From DATFRY01 sp963764695 (GTDB taxonomy: Bacteria; Myxococcota_A; Polyangia; Haliangiales; Haliangiaceae), in contig CAVXTW010000002.1 in assembly GCA_963764695.1 (NCBI GenBank), positions 620,001-684,000 on the forward strand: 64,000 nt of DNA, written 5' to 3'. Of this stretch, positions 20,437 to 30,789 are shown in pieces; within the stretch, counting starts at the first letter, position 1, and the number at the start of each line of letters is the position of its first letter. The notes beneath the pieces were generated by a model, which searched no databases, was not told the DNA's origin, and saw only the letters and a list, made by a program, of their open reading frames with translations. Made by a program: the position numbers and the translations under genes.

Positions 20437-21267
20437 TCACGTGTGGGCGCGGATCCGGGCCTGCATCGCCGCGTGCATGACGTCGAGCGGCGCCGGGCGG
20501 CCGGTCCACAGCGTGAAGGCGCGCGCGCCCTGATGCACCAGCATGGCGGCGCCGTCCATCGCGGCCAGGCCGCGGGCGCGGGCGCCGGCCAGGAGCGCGC
20601 TGCCCGGCGGGCCGTAGCTCAGCGCGCAGACCGCCGCGCCCGACGGCAGGAGATCGATCGGCACGTCCACCGGCACGGCCTGGTCGCGGGCCAGGCCGAC
20701 CGGCGTGCAGTTGACGAGCAGATCGCATGCGGGCAACAGCGCGCGCAGGGACTCGGCGGTCCACGGGCGCGCCGCGCACCAGGTGGCCGCGCCGGGCGAG
20801 CGGGCGATGACCTGCACGGCCGCGCCGGAGCCGGTGAGCGCCACGGCGACCGCGCGCGCCGCGCCGCCGGCCCCGAGCAGGACCGCGCGCGCGCCGGCCG
20901 GCTCGCGCCCCAGCTCGCCGCGCAGCGCGTCGGTGAAGCCGGCCGCGTCGGTGTTGTGACCGGTCACGCCGCCATCGAAGACCAGGCAGTTGACCGCGCC
21001 GATGCGCTCGGCGCTGGGATCGAGGCGGTCGCACAGCGCCACGATCGCCTGCTTGTGCGGCACGGTCACGCTGGCGCCCAGCATGCCGAGCGCGCGCATG
21101 CCGCGCACGGCGGCAGGCAGGTCGGCCGGCACCACCGGCAGGGCCACGAACACAGCGTCGATGCCGAGCGCGCGGAAGGCGGCGTTGTGCAGCGCCGGCG
21201 AGGCGGAGTGCGCGACCGGCCAGCCCAGCACCGCGCCCACCCGGGTGGCGCCGCCGATGTCGGTCAC
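20437..21267 (-). CDS. aroE: Shikimate dehydrogenase
   Basis: A 276-residue enzyme reducing 3-dehydroshikimate to shikimate with NADPH in aromatic amino-acid biosynthesis, cytoplasmic. Family marks: GWPVAHSASPALHNAAF near residue 13 (substrate-binding Ser-x-Ser), SVTVPHK with the catalytic Lys, GHNTDAAGF with the catalytic Asp, and the nucleotide loop LLGAGGAARAV; C-terminal GAAMLVHQGARAFTLWTG. Length is normal. The GTG start at 21267 overlaps the stop of the degenerate GGDEF gene by four bases, so the pair is coupled even though the functions look unrelated. Confidence 0.95.
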   Translation of the reverse strand: MTDIGGATRVGAVLGWPVAHSASPALHNAAFRALGIDAVFVALPVVPADLPAAVRGMRALGMLGASVTVPHKQAIVALCDRLDPSAERIGAVNCLVFDGGVTGHNTDAAGFTDALRGELGREPAGARAVLLGAGGAARAVAVALTGSGAAVQVIARSPGAATWCAARPWTAESLRALLPACDLLVNCTPVGLARDQAVPVDVPIDLLPSGAAVCALSYGPPGSALLAGARARGLAAMDGAAMLVHQGARAFTLWTGRPAPLDVMHAAMQARIRAHT

Positions 21268-22274
21268 GTCCGCACCACGACCCGGTCGCCGCCCTTGAGC
21301 TGGGCCGCGCGCAGGGCGGTGGTCGCGTCGCGCATCAGGCGGGCGAAGCTGACCGGCTTGCCCGGCCGCAGCGCCGCGATCCCGATCGACACCGCCGGCC
21401 GCCAGCTGCGGCCGTCTCCGTCGGTGACCGAGGCCTGCCCGTGCACCGCGGCGGCGATGCGCCGGCCGACCACGGCGGCGCCGTCCACGTTGGTGAAGGG
21501 CAGAAAGACGAGCATGCGGTCCTCGGTCAGGTTGACCGCCATGTCGATGTCGCGAACGATGCGCGTGATGGTGCCGGCCACCTGCGTGCGCAATCGGCGC
21601 CGCACCGCCGCCGGCGGAGGCTCCGGCGCGCGCCAGGCGTCCAGCGCGATCAGGCACGCGGCCAGGGTGTAGCCGTAGCGCCGCGCGCGCTTGAGCTCCA
21701 TCAGCAGCACGTGCTCGAAGAACTCGATGTGGAAGAAGCCGGTCGCCAGATCGGACTGGCCGAACCGCTGCAGCCGCTCGCGCAGGAGCTCCTCGCTGCC
21801 GCGCAGCACGGTGACCTTGTCGCGCAGCGCGGCCAGCTGCTCGGCCGCCTGGATGGCCGCGGCCAGGCTGTCGCGCCCGTGCGGCCGCACGGCGAACAGA
21901 TCGGCGCCGGTGGCTGCGGCCCGGCTGCGCGCGGTGGTGCTGGGCGCCACCAGCGCGGCGATCACGACCGGCCGCTCCGCCCCGAGCGAGAGGCATGCGG
22001 AGACCAGGCCGGCCCGCTCCGGTAGCCCGGCCAGCACCGCGCGCGGCGGCGAGGTGCGCAGGCGCGCGATGAGCGCGGCCTCGTCCTGCTCCGACGCCAC
22101 GAGGTAGCCGAGCTCGCCCAGGATGGCGCAGGCGCGGTCCTGGCTGACCTTGCTCGACTCGCACACGGCCACCTCGAAGCCGATGGCCGACGAGACGGCC
22201 GCGGTGGGGCCGCGCCGGGAGCGGGGGGCGGTCTTCTTGCCCGCCTTGCCCGCCTTGCCCCTCGGCCTGCTCAC
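21264..22274 (-). CDS. Degenerate receiver-GGDEF protein
   Basis: About 336 residues from GTG 22274; an ATG at 22310 in the same frame would overlap xseA by 32 bases. The N-terminus is Lys/Arg-rich, followed by a receiver-like alpha/beta domain (about 35-150) that lacks the phosphoryl Asp, a short coiled coil, and a C-terminal domain with the diguanylate-cyclase fold: FFHIEFFEHVLLMELKRARR, then RDIDMAVNLTEDRMLVFLP, where TEDRM stands in place of GGDEF, and SIGIAALRPG. Without the signature motif it is unlikely to make c-di-GMP; it may be a scaffold or nucleotide sensor. It sits between xseA and aroE, overlapping both or nearly so. Confidence 0.75.
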   Translation of the reverse strand: MSRPRGKAGKAGKKTAPRSRRGPTAAVSSAIGFEVAVCESSKVSQDRACAILGELGYLVASEQDEAALIARLRTSPPRAVLAGLPERAGLVSACLSLGAERPVVIAALVAPSTTARSRAAATGADLFAVRPHGRDSLAAAIQAAEQLAALRDKVTVLRGSEELLRERLQRFGQSDLATGFFHIEFFEHVLLMELKRARRYGYTLAACLIALDAWRAPEPPPAAVRRRLRTQVAGTITRIVRDIDMAVNLTEDRMLVFLPFTNVDGAAVVGRRIAAAVHGQASVTDGDGRSWRPAVSIGIAALRPGKPVSFARLMRDATTALRAAQLKGGDRVVVRT

Positions 22275-22278
22275 GCTC

Positions 22279-23667
22279 TCATTCCGTTTCCGGTTCGACG
22301 GTCTCGACACGGCAGCCCAGCTGGCCGCGGCGCAGGCGAACGCTCAATGCGTCTCCAGGCGCGACCTGATCCGCAGACGTGATGACGGTATCTCCCGCGC
22401 GCGCCAGCGCGTAGCCGCGCTCGAGCACCCGCAGCGGGCTCAGCGCGTCGAGCCGGCCGCTCAGCCCGCCGAAGCTTCGTGCCCCGTCGAGCACGCGCCG
22501 CTGCACCGCGGCGCCGGCCCGGCTGACCAGATCGGTCAAGCGGGCGCGGTCGGCGAGCAGGCGTGTGCGCGGATGGCGCGCCTCGAGGCGGTGGTGCAGC
22601 TCGGTGAGCCGGGCGCGATCGGCCAGCAGGCGCGCGCGCGGGTGCAGGGTCTCGAGGCGATGGCGCGCGTCGGCCAGGAGCCGCCGCCGCCGGTCGATGG
22701 CGCCGCCGGTGCGGTCGTGCAGGCGGGCCATCATGTGATCGAGCTCCTGGCGCGCGACGCGCAGCCGATGCTCGAGCTCGCGGCGCAGCCGCCGCTCCTC
22801 GCCGGCCAGCCGCTTTGCCATGTCGGCCAGCACCGGCACCGCCATCTCGCCGGCCATTGTCGGAGTTGCGGCGCGCCGGTCAGCGGCCAGGTCGGTCAGC
22901 GACAGATCGACCTCGTGGCCGACGGCGCTGATGACCGGCACCGCGCAGGCCGCGACCGCGCGCACCACGCGCTCGTCGTTGAACGCGGCCAGATCGGCCG
23001 CCGAGCCGCCGCCGCGCCCGACGATCACGATGTCGACGCCGGGGCAGCGTCCCAGCGCCGCGATGGCCCGCGCGATGGCGGTCGGCGCGCTGGGGCCCTG
23101 CACGCGCGCGTCGGCGATGAGGATCGGCACCGGAAAGCGACGCTGCACGGCGCGGATGATGTCGCGCACCGCCGCGCCGCTCTTCGACGTCACCACACCG
23201 ATGCGGCGGGGGATGAGCGGCAGCGGGCGCTTGCGGTCGAGCGCGAACAGACCGTCGGCGGCCAGGCGGGCCTTGAGCTGCTCGAATGCGAGCGCGTCGG
23301 CGCCCAGGCCGGCCGGCTCGATGACCTGGGCGTAGAGCTGGAACTTGCCGTCGCGGTCGTAGATGGCCACGCGACCGCGGCACAGCACCGAGAGTCCGTC
23401 CTCGAGCCGGAATTTCAGCCGCTGGGCGTCCGACCTCCACATGACGGCGCGGATCTGCGAGCTCGCGTCCTTGAGCGCGAAGTAGAGGTGGCCGCTGGTC
23501 GCCCGCACCAGCGACTCGACCTCGCCCTCGACCCAGATGGTCGCGATCTGGCGGTCGAGCACGCGGTTGGCGCCATGCAGGAGCTGAGCGACCCGGAGCG
23601 GGCGCTCGCGCGTTCCGAGCCGCGGCTGCGCCGCTGTCGCCCCGGCGTTCTCGCCGGTCTGTGCCAC
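22279..23667 (-). CDS. xseA: Exodeoxyribonuclease VII large subunit
   Basis: A 462-residue protein, the catalytic subunit of ExoVII, which degrades single-stranded DNA from either end. The N-terminal OB fold is visible (VEGEVESLVRATSGHLYFALKD, about 45-66), then the catalytic core with RRIGVVTSKSGAAVRDI, FPVPILIADARVQGPSA, DIVIVGRGGGSAADLAAFNDE, VISAVGHEVDLSLTDLAADR and PTPTMA-type TPTMAGEMAVP. A long Arg-rich coiled coil (about 290-410) and a short C-terminal beta segment complete it. No xseB is seen in the window. It is the first gene of the xseA-GGDEF-aroE group. Confidence 0.95.
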   Translation of the reverse strand: MAQTGENAGATAAQPRLGTRERPLRVAQLLHGANRVLDRQIATIWVEGEVESLVRATSGHLYFALKDASSQIRAVMWRSDAQRLKFRLEDGLSVLCRGRVAIYDRDGKFQLYAQVIEPAGLGADALAFEQLKARLAADGLFALDRKRPLPLIPRRIGVVTSKSGAAVRDIIRAVQRRFPVPILIADARVQGPSAPTAIARAIAALGRCPGVDIVIVGRGGGSAADLAAFNDERVVRAVAACAVPVISAVGHEVDLSLTDLAADRRAATPTMAGEMAVPVLADMAKRLAGEERRLRRELEHRLRVARQELDHMMARLHDRTGGAIDRRRRLLADARHRLETLHPRARLLADRARLTELHHRLEARHPRTRLLADRARLTDLVSRAGAAVQRRVLDGARSFGGLSGRLDALSPLRVLERGYALARAGDTVITSADQVAPGDALSVRLRRGQLGCRVETVEPETE

Positions 23668-23733
23668 GGAAAAAAGCTACACCTCCTGGTCAGGTAGCGC
23701 CAGCTGGCGCGTCGAGCTAATCTCGTGCTCCCG

Positions 23734-24887
23734 ATGAGTGAAGCGCCTGATCGCGAGCCGGATCTGGCCGATCACCCGGGCCGTCGGCGCGGTCGCGACG
23801 AGATCGACCCGGAGCTGCTCGTGCTTCCGCGGCCGCGGCCCCGCATCGGGCCGCTGCTCGCCCTGTCGGTGCTTGTCTTCTGCGCCTACTTCCTGATCCG
23901 TCTGCGCAGCGACCTTGTCTTCGCCCACAGCGGGGCTGACCCGGTGCAGGTGAAGGGGGCCGACGGCGTGCTGGCGGCGGATATCGATTCCTATGTCGAG
24001 CTGGCCGCGGTCCCGGATCGCGCCGCCACTCTCCGGGTCTTCGCCAGCGACGCGCGCGACGGCCACCGCCTGGCGCCGGTGGTCGGATCGGCCGACCGCG
24101 TGTGGCTGCTTTTCGGCGGCAGCCACTGGGTCGAGTCGCCGGCCTACGACGAGACGGTGCGCGGGCGGGTCAAGCGGCTGAGCGACCTGCCGTTTCGCGA
24201 TCAGCTGACCGAGCACCTGTCCCGCATCCAGCTGCCGCGCGCGCTCGACGAGCGGGCCGCGCTGGCCGCGCTCGCCGGCGGAAAGGGACAGGCGCCCGAG
24301 CGCGTGCAGGTGCGCGACGTGGCCGGCGATCCGGTCGCCGTCGTGTCGAGCACGCCGGTGACGGTGCTCGAGCGCACGGCAGGGCAGGCGCGCGTGACCG
24401 GCTTCGCCACCGATCGCCACCCGGACGAGAAGGCGTGGCGCGCCGCCCTGGAGGCGGCTGGCATCGTGGCGCCGGGCGCACCGCTCGAGAGCCACACCGA
24501 CGCGTCGTGGAGCTTCCTGGTCGCGGCGCCGCAGGGGCCCGAGCCGGTGGCGGCGAAGCTGGTCGGCGCGCGGCTGTTCGGCGCCCGCGCCGAGCCGGTT
24601 GACCGCACGCACCGGGCGGTGTGGAGCGGCCTGCGCGTCGACGGCGGCGAGCTGGTGCTGAGCGGGGAGGAACCGGCCCGGCTGTCACCGGCCAGCATCA
24701 CATCGATCCTGGTGGAGGCGCAGCGCCGCGTCCCCGACGACGCGCGCGTCGTCGTGACCACCGACCGACCCGACGATTACTGGCACGTCACCGCGCTCTA
24801 CGTGGTGCTGTGCGCGCTGGCCCTGGTCTTCGCCTGGGCGCTTTGGCGTGGGCTGGCGCCCGCGCGCGAGAAAGGGGAGAGCCTGCC

Positions 24888-24891
<4 letters not shown>
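23734..24891 (+). CDS. Membrane protein with two helices, unknown
   Basis: A 385-residue protein with a basic, cytoplasmic N-terminus, a first membrane helix (about 39-58, IGPLLALSVLVFCAYFLI), a large extracytoplasmic part of about 280 residues without cysteines, and a second helix near the C-terminus (about 348-370, ALYVVLCALALVFAWALW). No family recognised. ATG 23734 is preferred over a GTG at 23725. Its last codons overlap the cysS start (GTGA), so the two are coupled, although a role in cysteinyl-tRNA synthesis is not implied. It is divergent from xseA with a gap of 66 bases that must hold both promoters. Confidence 0.7.
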
Positions 24892-26399
<1,508 letters not shown>

Positions 26400-26443
26400 C
26401 TTCGAACGCAGCGGTTCAATTCGAGAACGCGTCGCGCTCGAGG

Positions 26444-27502
26444 CTACTTCTCCGACGCGTCCTCGCTGAGATACGCGAGGATGACCTCGTCGAGGCTGCG
26501 CTCGGAGATGAGGTCCTTGCCGAACAGGCTCGGGCGCGAGCTCTCGCGGGCGCGGCGGATGTTGCGCGGAATCGGCGGGCCCTCGCGCGGGCTGACGATG
26601 CGGGGCGGGGCACCGACGATGACGGCCGGACGCGAGACGACGACTGCGGCGCGCGGCACCGCCGGTGACACGGCCGGCGGTGGCGGCGGCTTGGGGGCCG
26701 GGCGCAGCGCCTGCGGCGGCGGGGCGTGCTTGCCGGCCGGGCGGGTCGTCGCCGTCGGTGGGCGGGCCGCGATCGGCGACACCACCGCCGGAGCGCGTCC
26801 CTTGCCGCGCGCCACCGGAGCGGTCGGCTGATCGTGAACTGCCGGAATCACTTCGAGCTGGCCGGTGCGGTGGAGCGAGTAGCCGGTGTGGCTGCCGCCC
26901 CGCCGCTTGCCCGCGGCCTGCGGCAGGATCTCGATCTCGGTGGACGGCTCGGCGGCCGGCGCGGTCGGCTCGCGCTTGATCAGGCGGAACGCGGCCGAGA
27001 CATCGTCGGTGCGGCGGGTAGTGCTCGGCTCGGTCAAGCCGTCGCCGTCGAGCTGGCCCTGCATCGCGTAGGCGGGCGGCTGGCTGTCGGCCCGCACCCG
27101 GGTGAGCGGCGGCGGCTCGGGCGGCACCGGCGTGCGCTGCGGCCCGGTCTGCCGCGAGGGCGCCGGCGTCGACTCCAGTGTGTCGCGCGCGATGCGGCGC
27201 GGCACGACCGGCTGCAGCTCCGGCTCATCACCGAGATACGACGTGATCTTCTCGTCGAAGGTGCCGGCCTTGAGGGCCCTGAGCGACGCCTTGTGCTGCG
27301 CCTGCATCAAGGACTTGACCACTTCCTCCGCCGAGTCGCGGTCGTATTCCAGCTTGCGGCTGGCGATGATCACGCCCCCGTGGAACAGGTGCGTGAAGAT
27401 GTGCGGGTTCTCGACGCCCGAGTCTTCGGTCTGGATGTGAAATAGCAGTCCGCGGTGGCGAACGTTGTGGTTGTACCCGAGGATCGGAGAACGCTTCGCC
27501 AC
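26444..27502 (-). CDS. Conserved myxobacterial protein, NHNVRHRG type
   Basis: A 352-residue protein with a compact N-terminal domain of about 80 residues (GYNHNVRHRGLLFHIQTEDSG, IFTHLFHGGVIIASRKL, VKSLMQAQHKASLRAL) that I recall as widely conserved in myxobacteria without assigned function. The following 230 residues are Pro/Ala-rich and probably disordered, with a short conserved tail (RPSLFGKDLISERSLDEVI). No signal peptide, so cytoplasmic. Disordered linker plus conserved ends suggest an adaptor. GTG start at 27502. Convergent with cysS, divergent from the DUF1232-like gene. Confidence 0.7.
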   Translation of the reverse strand: MAKRSPILGYNHNVRHRGLLFHIQTEDSGVENPHIFTHLFHGGVIIASRKLEYDRDSAEEVVKSLMQAQHKASLRALKAGTFDEKITSYLGDEPELQPVVPRRIARDTLESTPAPSRQTGPQRTPVPPEPPPLTRVRADSQPPAYAMQGQLDGDGLTEPSTTRRTDDVSAAFRLIKREPTAPAAEPSTEIEILPQAAGKRRGGSHTGYSLHRTGQLEVIPAVHDQPTAPVARGKGRAPAVVSPIAARPPTATTRPAGKHAPPPQALRPAPKPPPPPAVSPAVPRAAVVVSRPAVIVGAPPRIVSPREGPPIPRNIRRARESSRPSLFGKDLISERSLDEVILAYLSEDASEK

Positions 27503-27557
27503 AGCCCCCTCAAGACGTTACCACGCCTGGGATTGGCGCTCAGCAGGCCCTCACACC

Positions 27558-27585
27558 TTGTACCCCGGTGGTGTAAGCTGATACT
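27558..27585 (+). promoter_or_regulatory. Possible promoter of the DUF1232-like gene
   Basis: TTGTAC (27558-27563), a 16-base spacer and GATACT (27580-27585) resemble sigma-70 boxes in an otherwise relatively AT-richer divergent intergenic region. The boxes are weak and were placed by eye only. Confidence 0.3.
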
Positions 27586-27670
27586 CACAGGGTCGGCGCG
27601 CACACCCCCGTTTGGCGCCTCTTCGAAAACCATCGGCAAAGCCCGCTTCTGGGCGAAATGAGGAACTTCG

Positions 27671-28261
27671 GTGGACGCGGAAATAGGAAGGCGCTTCGTT
27701 AACACGATGCGCGCTTGGCTGATCTCGTTGCCCCACGATCTCAAGATCGTCTACGAGGCATCGGCAGACGAGAACCTCGATCGATCGGCACGTGAGCTGG
27801 CAACCGGCGCGATCATCTACATCATCTCGCCGACCGACTTCGTGAGCTCCGATCGCTCCGACTTCTCGGGATACGCCGACGACTGCGTCATCCTCCGGCT
27901 GGCGCTGCTGCGGATCGTGTCCAAGGACGACGAGGACTCCAAACAGTTTCGCGACCGCTTCGAGGACTTCTTCGGCAGCCTCGACGAGGAGCTGGGCGTC
28001 TGCAAGCAGGCGATGGGCGACCTGTACGGCTGGCTGGAAGCGCGCGTCGATCACCTGACCGAGGGCGAGTACAAGAGCAAGAAGGTCCCCGCCTACGTCG
28101 ATGACGACGAGCTGAGCGAGCTGCTCTACGAGGACGGGCTGGTCTTCGCCACCGAGTACCCGGTGGACGAGGACGACCTCGCCGATCGCTTCAAGAAGGC
28201 CTCGACGATCCTCGAGGTCATCCAGCGGCGGAAGACCGACGAGGACCGCAAGAAGGCCTGA
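27671..28261 (+). CDS. DUF1232-like protein
   Basis: A 196-residue protein. Residues about 44-75 (ATGAIIYIISPTDFVSSD, then GYADDCVILRLALLRI) match the pattern of DUF1232, where a helix with a Pro-Asp turn is followed by a hydrophobic helix; in relatives this is YxxSPIDLIPDxIP. The rest is acidic and helical. It may lie on the membrane surface; function unknown. A GTG start at 27671 with GAAATGAGGAA-type purines upstream. Stands alone between a divergent and a convergent neighbour. Confidence 0.65.
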   Translation: MDAEIGRRFVNTMRAWLISLPHDLKIVYEASADENLDRSARELATGAIIYIISPTDFVSSDRSDFSGYADDCVILRLALLRIVSKDDEDSKQFRDRFEDFFGSLDEELGVCKQAMGDLYGWLEARVDHLTEGEYKSKKVPAYVDDDELSELLYEDGLVFATEYPVDEDDLADRFKKASTILEVIQRRKTDEDRKKA

Positions 28262-28288
28262 CGTCGGACCGGCTGTCCTGGCGCCCGA

Positions 28289-29104
28289 TCACAGGTTGAC
28301 GAGCTGGAAGCTGGTCCACGTCTGCCCGAGAAACCGGGGGGCCAGCTCGTCCAGTCGGGTCGCGTCGGTGACGAAGATGCCGAGCGCGCCGCCGCCGGTC
28401 TCGAGCGCCGACCCGGCGGCCAGGGCGCGCGACGCGGCGTCGGCCATGGCGCTGGCCGAGTCGACCACCGCGATCGGGCGGCCGGCCAGCTCGGCGGCCG
28501 CCTCGGTCAGCTCGTGCGCGAGCAGCGGGTAATGGGTGCAGCCGAGCACCAGCGTGTCGATGTCGCGATCGAGGGTGAAGAGCTCGGCCAGGTAGCGGCG
28601 CGCGACCAGGCCGGCCACCTCCCCGTCGGTCCAGCCCTCCTCGGCCAGCGGCACCAGCAGCGGACAGGCCAGCGCCACCACGTGGGCCGACGGCGCGCGC
28701 GCGGCGATGGCCCGCTCGTACGCCTGCGACCGGACCGTGGCCAGGGTGCCGATGACGCCGATGCGCTGGCGCTCCGACACGCGCAGCGCGGTCTCGGCGC
28801 CCGGCTCGACCGCGCCGATGACCGGGACGTCGCTGGCCGTGGCCATGGCCGGCAGCGCGTTGGCCGACGCGGTGTTGCACGCGACCAGGAGCAGCTTGAT
28901 GTCGCGCTCGACCAGGAAGCGCTGGCAGGCCAGCGAGTAGCGCTCCACGGTGCGCGGGCTCTTGGAGCCGTACGGGACGCGAGCGGTGTCGCCGAGATAG
29001 AGGATGTCCTCTTCCGGCAGGGCGGCGCGGACCGCGCGCACGACGGTGAGCCCGCCGACTCCGGAGTCGAAGATGCCGATGGGCCTGCGCGACGGTGCGC
29101 TCAC
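28289..29104 (-). CDS. murI: Glutamate racemase
   Basis: A 271-residue enzyme that converts L- to D-glutamate for peptidoglycan. It has IGIFDSGVGGLTVVRAV at the N-terminus with the Asp-Ser pair, YLGDTARVPYGSKS, the first catalytic Cys in LLLVACNTASANALP, and the second in LVLGCTHYPLL. Length is normal. GTG start at 29104. It converges with the DUF1232-like gene across 27 bases. No other cell-wall gene is adjacent, although murA occurs 7 kb away. Confidence 0.96.
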   Translation of the reverse strand: MSAPSRRPIGIFDSGVGGLTVVRAVRAALPEEDILYLGDTARVPYGSKSPRTVERYSLACQRFLVERDIKLLLVACNTASANALPAMATASDVPVIGAVEPGAETALRVSERQRIGVIGTLATVRSQAYERAIAARAPSAHVVALACPLLVPLAEEGWTDGEVAGLVARRYLAELFTLDRDIDTLVLGCTHYPLLAHELTEAAAELAGRPIAVVDSASAMADAASRALAAGSALETGGGALGIFVTDATRLDELAPRFLGQTWTSFQLVNL

Positions 29105-29194
29105 GATCTGAACCGTCTTGACGCGGTGCGACGAGGTGGCGCAGCGGCTTGTGAAGCAGCCGGCTCCGGGGACCGTAGACCTGAGCGCGGCGGG

Positions 29195-29404
29195 CTAGCG
29201 GGCAACTCGACGAGCCGCCGAGCGGCGCGCGGGGCGGGCCTCGCGGGTCTCGTAGTGCCACACCAGCTGCAGGAAAGTCGCAGGCTTGACCGACATCCGG
29301 CGGTAGAGGCGACAGATGCCGGGAAACGTCTTCTCGGCTTCGAACAGGTTGTCTTCGGTGATGCGTCCAACCACGACTGAGTCACTAGGCAATCTCCATT
29401 CCAA
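29195..29404 (-). CDS. Small hypothetical protein
   Basis: A 69-residue frame, ATG 29404, reading SDSVVVGRITEDNLFEAEKTFPGIC then LYRRMSVKPATFLQLVWHY and a basic Arg/Ala tail. The residue mix is that of a real globular protein rather than an antisense shadow, and no other credible frame covers the 390 bases between murI and the HD gene. It lies upstream of murI on the same strand. No family recognised and no clear ribosome site. Confidence 0.4.
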   Translation of the reverse strand: MEWRLPSDSVVVGRITEDNLFEAEKTFPGICRLYRRMSVKPATFLQLVWHYETREARPARRSAARRVAR

Positions 29405-29494
29405 CGGGTCACCATGGCTGGGTGCTCGGGTTCCTTGACCTGAGGCGCGCTGCCCACTAAACCAACGCGTTCAAAACTGACTCAGCGTGCGACT

Positions 29495-30487
<993 letters not shown>

Positions 30488-30530
30488 TCAAGAGAAACAG
30501 GAGGCCGGGGGCACCGGGCGACCGGCTACG

Positions 30531-30715
30531 TCGCTCGTCCTCGTCCTCGTCCTCGTCCTCGTACTCGTCCTCGTACTCGTACTCGTGCGCGTGCGCGTGC
30601 GCGTGCACGTCCTCGTACTCGTGCACGTCCTCGTGCTCCTCCTCGTGCCACGTGTCACGTGCACGCGCACGAGTACGTGCACGCGCACGAGTACGAGTAC
30701 GAGTACGAGCACGAG
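30531..30715. repeat. Hexanucleotide-rich block with inverted halves
   Basis: About 185 bases of degenerate CTCGTC/CTCGTA/GTGCGC units, then the complementary units CGAGTA/GCGCAC. The left half includes a 22-base segment (30573-30594) whose exact reverse complement is at 30679-30700; shorter arms match at 30579-30594 and 30661-30676. The centre is near 30650 (CACGTG). Transcription through it would give a long hairpin. It fills most of the 303 bases between the HD gene and the propeller lipoprotein, where no gene is seen. Confidence 0.85.
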
Positions 30716-30789
30716 CCCGTTGCCTGTTGCCTGTTCTTTTTTTGAAGCCGCCGGCAGTGCCTCAAGGCGCCTGAAGCGTTCAACGCCGG

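Noticed and set aside
30531..30715. Possible CRISPR array in the repeat block
   Set aside because: Units are 6 bases with no spacers of constant length, and no cas genes are present.
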